In this document: positions 1-7,789 of the stretch, one piece after another
How the letters are laid out: the number at the start of each line of letters is the position of its first letter
Position numbering within the stretch: the stretch's first letter is position 1
Assembly: GCA_937916845.1 (NCBI GenBank)
Contig: CALFSK010000028.1
Location: 1 to 15,932 of the forward strand
DNA: 15,932 bases
Direction: 5' to 3'
From: an uncultured Lactobacillus sp.
GTDB lineage: Bacteria; Bacillota; Bacilli; Lactobacillales; Lactobacillaceae
The notes under the pieces: model-generated
Told to the model about the DNA's origin: nothing
What the model saw: only the letters and a program-made list of their open reading frames with translations
Database searches by the model: none
Translations under genes and position numbers: made by a program

Positions 1-1939
1 TGTAAAACTTCTGTTTATTTAAAACGGTCGCTTGCGGTGTTTCTAAGAAGACCTCGTCGGACTTTTGTGCTTGCTGTTGGTGATCGATTTGTTGCTTAAT
101 GGCTGCACTGCCAGTCAATTGCGTGGGAACATCAGCAATCAATTTTTCCACGAACTTTTTGATTTGGTTCAAAAAGTTATCCGGGGTGCGTTCTTCGGTA
201 CTGATTTGTTGTAACGCTTGCTCCCATTTAGCCGTCATTTCTGGGCTAGTTAGCAAGGGTTCGAGTTCAACCGCTTTACATAAAGTAATTCCGGCTTCAC
301 TGACGTGTAGCTTGTTCTTTTCAGTGACGAGATAGCCGCGTTTCTTTAACACTTCCAGCACATTGGCCCGAGTTGCACTTGTCCCAATGCCTTGCACATC
401 TTTAAGAATCGCTTGGGCTTCTTCATCATCAAGTGTTTTACCGGCCGTCTTCATTGCCGTAATTAAGGTACCTTCGGTAAAGGGCACCGGTGGTGTCGTT
501 TCTTTTTGCGGTGTTTGCAGATTTGCTTGGACTTGATCGCCTTGGTGAACGAGCGGTAAAGTTGCTACTTCTTGCTGCTCGGTTTTGGTTTCATCAAATA
601 GAACTTGCCAACCTTGCTTAGTTGGGACCTTACCGGTTGCTTTAAAATTAGCATCGCCGACCTGGGTAATAATGGTGGTTTCTTCGTACTCGTACGGATC
701 AGCAAACATGGCTAATGTGGTTCTTAAAACCAAGTCATAGACTTGTTGCTGTAATTTAGGCAAGCTGGCTAGTTTCTCTTTCGTCGGCACGACTTTAGTC
801 ATGATAATGGCGTAGTGTTCTTCAACCTTTTTTCCATTAACATAGCGCTTATTTGGGGTGGTATTGGTTAAAGCGACTGGCTTAGAGACTAAACCCAGAT
901 ACTTCGTCAGATTAGCCACTAAATAATCAAATTCTTCATCAGTGATATAAGCACAATCCGTTCGGGGATAACTCAGCAACTTGGCTTCATATAAACTTTG
1001 AATGGCCGCTAAGGTTTGGCTGGCACTGGCGTGATAACGTTTATTCATGGCACTTTGGAGACTGGATAGTGAGAATAGTTGGGGACTAGCACGCTTTTTG
1101 CCTTGTTTTTGGACGTCCTTGATTAAACCGTCCTGCGAGCCTTTATGAACGTGTTTAGCTCGCATGAATGTCATTAGCCCTGCTTCGTCTTTAAATCGCT
1201 GATAGGGGTCTAATTTTGCGACGAATTTTTGCTGATTAGCTAGAATTTCCGCATTTAGTTCAAAATAGGGTTCCGGCTTAAAGTTTTTGATTGCCTGGTC
1301 TCTTTGATAGACCATATACAAGGTTGGCGTCTGCACGCGACCAATTGAGTACACCCCGCGTACCCCGTTTTGTCTTAATAACAAAGTATATAAGGGACTA
1401 CCATTCATACCGATCAACCAATCACTAATTTGACGGGTTTGGGCTTCTTTATAAGCCAAATAGTCTTTGTGCCAGTCACCAAGATTTTTAAAGCCGGTAA
1501 TAATGGCGTCTTTTTCCAAACTATTCAACCATAGCCGTTTAATGGTCTTCTTTTTAACGTCAATCTGGGCTTGGCTCATGATCGACCAGGCAATATTAGA
1601 ACCCTCTCGACCACTATCGGTGGCGACAATAATAGTATCGGCTTTTGCTAACAGGTCTTTGACGATCCCGTATTGGTCCTTTTTACTAGCTGATACTTCA
1701 AACTTGTATTTATCAGGGAAAATCGGTAAATTAGATAAGGCCCATTGCTGATATTTCTGATCATATTTATCCGGTGTGGCTAATTCAACTAAATGTCCGA
1801 GACCATACGTGACAAGCGTATTTTCGGGCAAAACAGGGTCGCTAACCATATAGTAACCCTGTTTTTTTGTGCTCTTTTGAAAGGCTTGGACGTATGAACG
1901 GGCTTGACTGGGTTTTTCAGCTAAGATAACAGTGGTCAT
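1..1939 (-). CDS. Type IA DNA topoisomerase (topoisomerase III-like), C-terminus cut off by the window edge
   Basis: Type IA topoisomerases cut one DNA strand through a tyrosine and pass another through the gap. Plasmid copies of this kind (pSK41 TraI is one) travel with transfer genes and may resolve transferred or replicating DNA. About 646 residues are readable and the frame is still open at base 1, so perhaps 50-100 residues are missing. Visible are the N-terminal Toprim strand VILAEKPSQA (residues 4-13), the Toprim acidic motif ATDSGREG (106-113), SIGRVQTPT (198-206) and the active-site SYPRTD with Tyr324. The usual DxD of Toprim is D-S-G here, as in some Gram-positive TopB-like enzymes. 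The start at 1939 has an AAGGAG site nine bases upstream, and that site overlaps the last codons of the preceding gene, indicating translational coupling. Type IA topoisomerase is certain; the exact subfamily and plasmid role are inferred. Confidence 0.93.
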   Translation of the reverse strand, partial: MTTVILAEKPSQARSYVQAFQKSTKKQGYYMVSDPVLPENTLVTYGLGHLVELATPDKYDQKYQQWALSNLPIFPDKYKFEVSASKKDQYGIVKDLLAKADTIIVATDSGREGSNIAWSIMSQAQIDVKKKTIKRLWLNSLEKDAIITGFKNLGDWHKDYLAYKEAQTRQISDWLIGMNGSPLYTLLLRQNGVRGVYSIGRVQTPTLYMVYQRDQAIKNFKPEPYFELNAEILANQQKFVAKLDPYQRFKDEAGLMTFMRAKHVHKGSQDGLIKDVQKQGKKRASPQLFSLSSLQSAMNKRYHASASQTLAAIQSLYEAKLLSYPRTDCAYITDEEFDYLVANLTKYLGLVSKPVALTNTTPNKRYVNGKKVEEHYAIIMTKVVPTKEKLASLPKLQQQVYDLVLRTTLAMFADPYEYEETTIITQVGDANFKATGKVPTKQGWQVLFDETKTEQQEVATLPLVHQGDQVQANLQTPQKETTPPVPFTEGTLITAMKTAGKTLDDEEAQAILKDVQGIGTSATRANVLEVLKKRGYLVTEKNKLHVSEAGITLCKAVELEPLLTSPEMTAKWEQALQQISTEERTPDNFLNQIKKFVEKLIADVPTQLTGSAAIKQQIDHQQQAQKSDEVFLETPQATVLNKQKFY

Positions 1940-1945
1940 GTTCGT

Positions 1946-2356
1946 TCACTCCTTGTGATTAAGTTTTTGATCTAATTCTGTTTTACCTTGTTCAGCCGCT
2001 TTCAACCAAGTTTCACGGCGCAATTCTTGTTGTTGCTCTATCGATTGTTGCTTCAAATAATGTTGATACCGGTTGATGGCTTTGAGATCTGCATAGGCTG
2101 ACCAACGGAATAATAAGCCACCCAGCAGTAAAACTAAGGCCATTAGCGCAGTTCCTAAAAAATCGGTATGGTTCGCCGTGAAAAGCTCTTGGTATAAATC
2201 CATTAACATGAGGTAAATTCCCATTATATAGAAGATCATGCTAACTAAGTTATCAAAATAGTAAGACAACTTAGTCCGCCGTGAAGGTGTTGTAAAAGGA
2301 TCGGTTCGCATATCTTTTTTGGCTTTTTCCAATAACCAGTGTGCGATTTTCTTCAT
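1946..2356 (-). CDS. Small two-helix membrane protein of the transfer operon (TraM-like by position)
   Basis: A 136-residue protein that I do not recognise from motifs. It has a basic N-terminus with several Lys/Arg, two hydrophobic segments at about residues 35-54 and 67-85, and a long polar, glutamine-rich helical tail (about 95-135) that looks like a coiled coil. The predicted topology puts both ends in the cytoplasm with a short loop outside. The start has AGGAGG ten bases upstream, and the gene begins 14 nt after the VirB6-like gene, so it belongs to the same operon. It lies between the VirB6-like protein and the topoisomerase, where pSK41-type regions carry small accessory membrane proteins. 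It may be an accessory part of the transfer channel. The function is not supported beyond that. Confidence 0.8.
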   Translation of the reverse strand: MKKIAHWLLEKAKKDMRTDPFTTPSRRTKLSYYFDNLVSMIFYIMGIYLMLMDLYQELFTANHTDFLGTALMALVLLLGGLLFRWSAYADLKAINRYQHYLKQQSIEQQQELRRETWLKAAEQGKTELDQKLNHKE

Positions 2357-2370
2357 AACTATTTTTCCTC

Positions 2371-3228
2371 CTAGTGGTTACGGAAATAATTTTGAAACAT
2401 TCTCATGGCACCCATACCAGCACTTTTAGTCACACCGGTTGAAGCCCAAAAATCTTTAACGGCGTCAGGTGTTTTGACCACCAGAAAACCGAATCCGATT
2501 GAAGCAATAAAAGCAATAAACCCGTATTTAGCCATATTAGTGAAACACCATACTGATAGTGACATACAAAGCACCTGGCTAATAATAGAAGCATTGTAAT
2601 AAATGTACTTCTTCCACCACGTGCCACTGTAATCAAAGCTTTCGGTCGCCATGCTCATTGCAGCTAAAGGAATTGTCAGGTTATACCACGCCATATCAGC
2701 CACAAACACACACATTTTGATAAAGAACACGACGGTTACGACAGTGAAGATTAGCAGAAACAAAATCTGTAAGGGTAGCGAAATGCCAACATCTTTTAGC
2801 CCAGGTACTTTATTCATGCCGGTAATTGATTTAGCAGTAAACTTCTGATCAGAATTAAACATATACTTTAGCAGGGGCAAGGTAATTGAACCTTGAATAA
2901 AGCCTTGTAAGAACACGAAAACCGGAATCACGGCCGCTGATTTAATCCCGTCCATGATGATATTAGCCCAAGTCACATCGGTACTTTCGTCCGCCTCTTT
3001 TATAATTGTCATCACAATACGCCCAAGGACAACCACAACGACTAACGATGTCGCAAAGGACAGGAAGATGGCATACCACGTTTTAACAATTGGCAAGCTT
3101 TGATTGGCTTGGTCAATGATTGCCTTACAGATGTTGAATAAACCGTCCAGCAAACCAGATAATGCCCATTCAAAAAATTTAGCAATCGCTCCCTGAACCA
3201 ATCCTGAAATGTCACCTAAAACAAACAT
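2371..3228 (-). CDS. traL: VirB6/TrbL-like polytopic membrane channel protein TraL
   Basis: A 285-residue, strongly hydrophobic protein with about six membrane segments (roughly residues 48-75, 95-118, 150-176, 180-198, 208-232 and 236-255). Tryptophan-rich and charged loops separate them, and a conserved-looking amphipathic C-terminus carries KDFWAST (about 258-264). This size and topology match the VirB6/TrbL/TrsL proteins that form the inner-membrane core of type IV secretion channels. In the longest frame a GTG at 3237 overlaps the lipoprotein stop codon. The ATG at 3228 is the better start because AAGGAAG lies eight bases before it. The gene sits downstream of the coupling protein and lipoprotein, as expected for TraL in pSK41-like regions. 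The VirB6-like assignment rests on topology and context, because VirB6 proteins share little sequence. Confidence 0.82.
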   Translation of the reverse strand: MFVLGDISGLVQGAIAKFFEWALSGLLDGLFNICKAIIDQANQSLPIVKTWYAIFLSFATSLVVVVVLGRIVMTIIKEADESTDVTWANIIMDGIKSAAVIPVFVFLQGFIQGSITLPLLKYMFNSDQKFTAKSITGMNKVPGLKDVGISLPLQILFLLIFTVVTVVFFIKMCVFVADMAWYNLTIPLAAMSMATESFDYSGTWWKKYIYYNASIISQVLCMSLSVWCFTNMAKYGFIAFIASIGFGFLVVKTPDAVKDFWASTGVTKSAGMGAMRMFQNYFRNH

Positions 3229-3233
3229 CTCTA

Positions 3234-3608
3234 TCACTTCCTTTTTTGCAATTCAAAACTCCCTAATCCGTTATCTGCTTTAGCAGACTTATTAATTGCT
3301 TTAGCCTTATAACCATCGCTAATTTGAGTTAATTCAAACTTTTGATTTTTCTCATCATCAGTATTTACTTTTAAATATTCTTTACCGGAAGTATTGCTGA
3401 CTGAATAAGTGGCATTTACATTCATCAAAGGGCTTTCAATAATCATTGTTTTTTTATTGAATTGGGTTTTGTAGCTTTGACCTTTTTGGTTGAGATACCA
3501 TTTGTTACTTTGCAAATCCTGTGCTGTAGACTTCCCACAAGCGGTAAGACCAACAACAATCAGCAACACTGTCATCACAGCGATTATATATTTCCGATAT
3601 TTTTTCAT
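3234..3608 (-). CDS. Small lipoprotein of unknown function inside the transfer operon
   Basis: A 124-residue predicted lipoprotein. It has a basic start (MKKYRK), a hydrophobic stretch and a lipobox LTAC, with the lipid-modified cysteine at about residue 24. The mature part (about 100 residues) is polar and rich in Lys, Asn, Ser and Thr with alternating beta-like stretches, suggesting a small beta barrel or lipocalin-like fold. The start chosen is the ATG at 3608, which has GGAGG eight bases upstream. A further in-frame ATG at 3623 overlaps the traK stop codon and lacks a binding site. The gene is visibly more AT-rich than its neighbours. Lipoproteins in conjugation operons often act in surface or entry exclusion, or help assemble the channel on the outer face of the membrane. 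Which applies here cannot be told from sequence. Confidence 0.85.
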   Translation of the reverse strand: MKKYRKYIIAVMTVLLIVVGLTACGKSTAQDLQSNKWYLNQKGQSYKTQFNKKTMIIESPLMNVNATYSVSNTSGKEYLKVNTDDEKNQKFELTQISDGYKAKAINKSAKADNGLGSFELQKRK

Positions 3609-3622
3609 TAATATGTCCTCCA

Positions 3623-5176
3623 TTAGCCAAATAAGTTGTTATCGTCGTCCTCTTCTGGCTCCTTTGTTTGACTATCTTTATTTGAAACCCTCTCTAAGTC
3701 GCTGTCTAGGTTGTCCTGCTGTTGCTCCTCCTCTGTTTGAGACATCTTGTTTGCGGCTTTTTTTTGAGCAGTCTCCTTTAATTTTGCTTTCCATTTCTCT
3801 ACTCTTTGATGAAAGTTGGTTTCCTGGCTGGCTTCTGGTTGGCCTTGATACTCATTCTGTGACAAGTTAACCAAATGATCAGCCCCTGGAAATAGTTTAA
3901 ATTGGAACGCTTTTGTAGCTTTGACTGGTCGCGCATTGCTAAAGATTAATAAGCTCTGATCTTCGGGCATACGCATAATTTCATCGGGTGTCATGAGTGA
4001 ACGGCTCGTATAGCTATAACTATCGCTCTTGCTGTGGCTTTCTTCCTTGCTATGACTGGTACTCTCACTACCGGTTTCCACTTTTACGGTCGATTTACCT
4101 AACAAATCACTAAAGTATTTCGCAGTCACATCATTAGCGGCATTCAAGCAAATTTTAACGGCATGATTACCTAAGATACTTTCGGCTTTATCCTTGCCAT
4201 ACAAGGCTTGTAGCTGGGTTAAGGTCTGACAAATGGTCGTCACGCCAATACCGTACCCCCGGCACGTTGCTAGAAATTCTTCGTACTTGGGAAACTTCCC
4301 TAAATTGACAAATTCATCAAGGATAAAGTCGACTTGGTGAGGCAATTTAGCGTGATGATCGGCGGCTAATTTGTATAATTCGTCAAACAATTGTGAGAAA
4401 AACAGATTGATGAAGCTTTCATAAGTGTTATCCATGACGGGGATAATTACATATAGAACAACTTTGGCGTTGCCAATCTCTTTTAAATCAAAATCTGAAA
4501 AGCTGGTAAAATCGGCCACTTCTTTGTCGACGAACTTCGAAATGGTCGCCAACAGGCTTTCAATAATGCTGGCTTTCATTTCCCCTTTGGCCTTTTTGAA
4601 ACCTAACTCATAAGCGCGTCTCGCTGGATCAGACATGGTTAGATCAAGAAATAAGGTGTCTAATGGACTATCTGCACCTTTTTCCTCGGCTTCGACATCA
4701 TTTTCTTGTAAGACTTGCGTTACGCCCGCCAAATTTCGTTGCTCTGGTGGCCGGTGGTTCATGACAAACAGGATTAGTGCCTTCAAAAGTTGCCGTTGGG
4801 TACTGAACCACACATCTTTTTTGCCCTCGGCATTTTCACTCTGAACGATCTTTGTTGCCACGGTTTCGGCTTGAATATCGCGCTGAATATAATCAAAGGG
4901 ATTGTAGCGGTCACTGTGCGCCATGTTGGCAAAATTGACGACATGTACTTGATAGCCTTGAGCTAGTTTGATACCGGCCGTCTTTTCATATAATTCACCT
5001 TTCGGGTCAGTTACGACAATGCTGTTCTCCGTTTCGTTAAACAGGTTAGTAATGACGACTGACTGGGTCTTATATGATCCTGGGCCCCCAACCACAAAGA
5101 TATTCCGATTGGGTTTGGTGCTGTTATTCTGGTAAACAATCCGTTTATCCACGATCCCTAAAATTGTCCCGTTCAT
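3623..5176 (-). CDS. traK: VirD4/TraG-family coupling ATPase TraK (soluble part)
   Basis: A 517-residue type IV coupling protein. It recruits the relaxase-DNA complex and powers its delivery to the secretion channel. Visible motifs are a P-loop GGPGSYKT at residues 30-37, where the usual Gly before Lys is Tyr; VVTDPKGELYE (54-64), typical of VirD4 proteins; and the Walker B FILDEFVNLG (284-293, acidic pair Asp286/Glu287). CQTLTQL follows at about 316-322. A Ser/His/Lys-rich low-complexity stretch spans 368-394, and the C-terminal 50 residues are very acidic and glutamine-rich, a likely docking tail. No membrane segment is present: the protein begins close to the P-loop, and the membrane part is encoded by the gene just upstream, one base away. 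An AAGGGGG site lies nine bases before the ATG. The length fits pSK41 TraK/TrsK. Confidence 0.95.
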   Translation of the reverse strand: MNGTILGIVDKRIVYQNNSTKPNRNIFVVGGPGSYKTQSVVITNLFNETENSIVVTDPKGELYEKTAGIKLAQGYQVHVVNFANMAHSDRYNPFDYIQRDIQAETVATKIVQSENAEGKKDVWFSTQRQLLKALILFVMNHRPPEQRNLAGVTQVLQENDVEAEEKGADSPLDTLFLDLTMSDPARRAYELGFKKAKGEMKASIIESLLATISKFVDKEVADFTSFSDFDLKEIGNAKVVLYVIIPVMDNTYESFINLFFSQLFDELYKLAADHHAKLPHQVDFILDEFVNLGKFPKYEEFLATCRGYGIGVTTICQTLTQLQALYGKDKAESILGNHAVKICLNAANDVTAKYFSDLLGKSTVKVETGSESTSHSKEESHSKSDSYSYTSRSLMTPDEIMRMPEDQSLLIFSNARPVKATKAFQFKLFPGADHLVNLSQNEYQGQPEASQETNFHQRVEKWKAKLKETAQKKAANKMSQTEEEQQQDNLDSDLERVSNKDSQTKEPEEDDDNNLFG

Positions 5177-5177
5177 G

Positions 5178-5648
5178 TTAATCTGCCCCCTTCGCTGACT
5201 TTTCTCGATCCACTAATGATTTGAGAATTTCGGCCTTGGTACTCTTGTTAAATGCTGTGGTGAGGTCTTTGGCATTGATACTAAAGTAATGGTCACTCAA
5301 CTCTTTTAGATCACCCCAGGTCGCACTCCCGTGGGTTTCAGTGTCCGCAGTTTCCCAAGCTTTATGCTTGCTGTTCCGTTTCAAAGCAAAATAAATGGTG
5401 TATAGGACCACAGCGATACTGACGATAATTAATACCGGGTTCTTTTGACCCAAATACAAGTTGTAATAGTGCCAGGGGTGTAAGACTAACTGCTTTAACA
5501 CCGTTGGCATATGATCCGCAAAAGTTAGCTTATAGTGCGACAAGGCCATGACAGCTCCAGCTAAAATCTCCGCTAAATACAAGCCAATGATTAGCGTTAG
5601 TAGATATGGCCAGCTGACTTTAACGCTGTTTAATAATTTGTCTTTCAT
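5178..5648 (-). CDS. Membrane-anchor half of a split coupling protein (TraJ-like)
   Basis: A 156-residue protein with two membrane segments (about 13-35 and 71-89) followed by a short cytoplasmic domain carrying THGSATWGDLKEL (about 105-117). That motif resembles the HGSARWA-type sequence which in one-piece VirD4/TraG coupling proteins lies between the membrane anchor and the nucleotide-binding domain. The next gene, traK, starts one base after this stop codon and lacks a membrane anchor. Together the two (156 + 517 residues) make one VirD4-sized protein. I infer that this gene supplies the membrane half of a two-piece coupling protein. Its ATG directly follows the stop of the thioredoxin-like gene (GGTGATTAGATG), so translation is probably coupled. 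By position it corresponds to TraJ in pSK41-style naming. Confidence 0.87.
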   Translation of the reverse strand: MKDKLLNSVKVSWPYLLTLIIGLYLAEILAGAVMALSHYKLTFADHMPTVLKQLVLHPWHYYNLYLGQKNPVLIIVSIAVVLYTIYFALKRNSKHKAWETADTETHGSATWGDLKELSDHYFSINAKDLTTAFNKSTKAEILKSLVDREKSAKGAD

Positions 5649-6050
5649 CTAATCACCTACTATCTGTTTAATCCTTTGTTGGTTGGTACCGGAGTATCGT
5701 TGCTTGCCATGGATCAAAGTTGGTACTGACGTTAATTGATATTTTTGAATGTAATGCCGATTCTGCGGTTGGTTCATGTTAATCAAGACGATGTTGTGAT
5801 TGATTGCGTTGTGCCAATAAATCTGATGAAAAATAGCTTGGCAATCCGGGCAATCATCGCGATAGAAGAACAACACTTTTTTAGGGTGCTTAGCCAGCGT
5901 CACAACTGTTTTCTCTTTCTCAACATGGTTCACATAGCTATGACCTGCAAAGCCTAATACTGCAAGTATCACCACGATCACCGCTAGGGCTTTGCTTACT
6001 TTTTTAATCAAGGTCACTCGCTTTAAAACTGTTCCCAAGATTCTGTACAT
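5649..6050 (-). CDS. Membrane-anchored thioredoxin-like protein
   Basis: A 133-residue thioredoxin-fold protein. One N-terminal membrane segment (about residues 20-38) is followed by a thioredoxin-like domain with the redox motif CPDC (67-70) after a beta strand (VLFFYRDD) and the cis-proline loop SVPTL (108-112). The topology places the active site outside the membrane, where it could make, reduce or shuffle disulfides in exported transfer proteins. Cysteines in the TraG hydrolase are one possible substrate. The start is uncertain. The ATG at 6050 overlaps the preceding gene by 47 nt and has only a weak binding site. An in-frame TTG at 6011 would reduce the overlap to 8 nt and still retain the membrane segment. 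The redox family is clear; the substrate is unknown. Confidence 0.88.
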   Translation of the reverse strand: MYRILGTVLKRVTLIKKVSKALAVIVVILAVLGFAGHSYVNHVEKEKTVVTLAKHPKKVLFFYRDDCPDCQAIFHQIYWHNAINHNIVLINMNQPQNRHYIQKYQLTSVPTLIHGKQRYSGTNQQRIKQIVGD

Positions 6051-6621
6051 CAGTGATTCGATCCGTGGTGGTATCGTAAGTCACTTGATAAAGCACCGTC
6101 GCCTTTTGCCAGTCGTTGTTGCCACTCTTACTTTGGTAGCTAACAACCGCCAAACCTTTCATGTTTTGCCCCTGCTTGCTTTGCGTATACAGGTTTAGTT
6201 GGTTTAACTTGGCTGAAACACTATTGCTATCACCATACGTGCCCTTATTTGAAAAGTATTGCTGATATAGCTTGTCGGAAATCAAGTCTTTCACGCCATC
6301 TTTACGCTGTCCGTAGGTCTTGGGCTTAAAGTTGTTCATGATCTTAAAGAACTTGGTGACTACCGTATTAAAGCTAAGTTCAGCCTGACTTTTGTCTTTA
6401 TTATTTTGGTAGGTCTTATAACTGTCAATTTGGGTGCTCAATAACTGCTTTTGTTGGTTGGCTTTAGTCAATTGCTGATTAACTTGGCGCTTCTGCTGTT
6501 GTAAGCGACTGATCTGTTGTTGCGCCTGCTTAACTTGGCTATGTTGATAGGCATTCGCCCCTAATGACATGATTAAGATCAAACTACCAATCGCAATACT
6601 TAAAACCATGCTGCGTTTCAT
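6004..6621 (-). CDS. VirB8-like bitopic membrane protein of the transfer channel (TraH-like by position)
   Basis: A 205-residue protein with one N-terminal membrane segment (about 5-24), a glutamine-rich coiled coil (about 27-75) and an extracytoplasmic domain (about 80-205). The layout (short cytoplasmic start, single helix, coiled coil, NTF2-like alpha/beta domain ending in strands such as VLYQVTYDT) fits the VirB8/TcpC-type proteins that brace Gram-positive type IV secretion channels. The start has AGGAGG eight bases upstream, and the gene follows traG after 13 nt. The VirB8-like reading is based on architecture and context rather than on a sequence signature. The pSK41 protein called TraH is described as a lipoprotein, but no lipobox is present here, so the name should not be transferred on position alone. 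Confidence 0.78.
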   Translation of the reverse strand: MKRSMVLSIAIGSLILIMSLGANAYQHSQVKQAQQQISRLQQQKRQVNQQLTKANQQKQLLSTQIDSYKTYQNNKDKSQAELSFNTVVTKFFKIMNNFKPKTYGQRKDGVKDLISDKLYQQYFSNKGTYGDSNSVSAKLNQLNLYTQSKQGQNMKGLAVVSYQSKSGNNDWQKATVLYQVTYDTTTDRITDVQNLGNSFKASDLD

Positions 6622-6634
6622 TTACTCGTCCTCC

Positions 6635-7789
6635 TTACTTCTTGATTGGCCGGGCTAACGTTACATCGCTACCACTTAGTAAGCTATAAAAGGCGGTGCC
6701 AAAGGTGCTTTCATTAACCTTGTCGCCTACGCCACCTTGTTCAATGATTTTGGTGGTTTTGCCTTGCCATTTGCCTAGTAGAATGGCAGTATGGCCGTTG
6801 TTTCCGGCTCCCACACCTTGATTGACGATGACAATATCGCCGGCTTTCGTGTCATTTTCACTGATCTGTTTCAGATATTGATGGCTGCCTTTGGCGTCAC
6901 TGGCCATCGTGCCGGTAAACCAGCCCATGTTGGCCGGTACCTTGTAACCAGCTTTATTAAGCGCTAACCAGACAAATCCCGAACAATCAGTTCCACCAGT
7001 TTTGCTGGGATTCTTTAAATCACTGCCTAAATCGGGGCCGGGGTGGGTTTGAACATAGTAGAAATCGCCTTTCATACTTTCTGCGTTTTTGACGATACTA
7101 CCACCGGAATAGCTCGGGTCACTATCACAACCTAGTTCGGTCAGATCGCCGGAACTTGCATTATCTAACGTATTACCGGCCACGGGATCACTTGCACCCA
7201 ACACGGAATACCAATGATCGGCATAACCGTATCTTTGGCTTAAATACCATTGTTCCGGGTTCTTACTCATACCCTCGTAATCCATTAACCAGGCTTTGGT
7301 CGCTTTATGCACGTCCGTATATTTAAAGATCTGCTTGTTTGACGCATAGTAACTACTGTTCAATTCTTGATCGAGATAGTCCAACTGCACCCCGAGATTG
7401 GTTGCTGATTTATTTTCTTTATGGGCTAAATCTTCCAGTTTATCTTTTCGGCCGCCTAACCACTGGGCTAAGCCCGTGGCCCCGGAACTGGAATTAACGG
7501 ACTTAGGATCAAGACGACTTTCTAGTTGTAAGACGCCCAAGATACCGGCTGCCGCTTGTGGCGTTGCACCATACTTCTGTTTCCAGTGCGCATAGATATT
7601 TTTGGCATTTTCCGTCATGCTCTTACTATCTAATTGTGTTTCTGTAGTGGTTGAGTTATCACAACTGTTTTCTTGCAATTGACCAGTAAGCGCGGCGATT
7701 AGCAAGATGATTAGCAGAAGGGCGCCACCCACAATATAAGCAATCAACTTCCACTTCTTTTTCTTATATTCAAATGACAATACCTGCAT
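6635..7789 (-). CDS. traG: Two-domain peptidoglycan hydrolase TraG (lysozyme-like plus NlpC/P60-like)
   Basis: A 384-residue membrane-anchored cell-wall hydrolase, the VirB1-like enzyme of Gram-positive conjugation that opens the wall for the channel. It has an N-terminal membrane helix (about 13-36). A phage-tail-lysozyme-like domain (about 55-198) carries GILGVLQLES with likely catalytic Glu90 and GLAQWLGGR (106-114). A linker follows, then an NlpC/P60 or CHAP-type cysteine peptidase domain (about 228-384) with TDCSGF (nucleophile Cys269), GHTAILLG (His333) and IIEQGG (a candidate polar third residue at 350-351). The ATG follows the traF stop codon without a gap (GGTGATTAAATG), so translation is probably coupled. 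The two activities would cut the glycan chain and the stem peptide. Size and order match TraG/TrsG of pSK41/pGO1. Confidence 0.94.
   Translation of the reverse strand: MQVLSFEYKKKKWKLIAYIVGGALLLIILLIAALTGQLQENSCDNSTTTETQLDSKSMTENAKNIYAHWKQKYGATPQAAAGILGVLQLESRLDPKSVNSSSGATGLAQWLGGRKDKLEDLAHKENKSATNLGVQLDYLDQELNSSYYASNKQIFKYTDVHKATKAWLMDYEGMSKNPEQWYLSQRYGYADHWYSVLGASDPVAGNTLDNASSGDLTELGCDSDPSYSGGSIVKNAESMKGDFYYVQTHPGPDLGSDLKNPSKTGGTDCSGFVWLALNKAGYKVPANMGWFTGTMASDAKGSHQYLKQISENDTKAGDIVIVNQGVGAGNNGHTAILLGKWQGKTTKIIEQGGVGDKVNESTFGTAFYSLLSGSDVTLARPIKK

Noticed and set aside
1467..1751. Open frame on the plus strand within the topoisomerase gene
   Set aside because: Shadow of the topoisomerase reading frame, whose motifs are clear.
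3490..3870. Open frame on the plus strand opposite traK and the lipoprotein gene
   Set aside because: Antisense to two well-supported genes. It has no ribosome binding site, and its composition follows from the minus-strand codons.
5170..5185. Frameshift breaking one coupling-protein gene into two
   Set aside because: The upstream gene has a clean TAA stop, and the downstream gene has its own ATG with an AAGGGGG site. The same split order is expected in pSK41-like systems.
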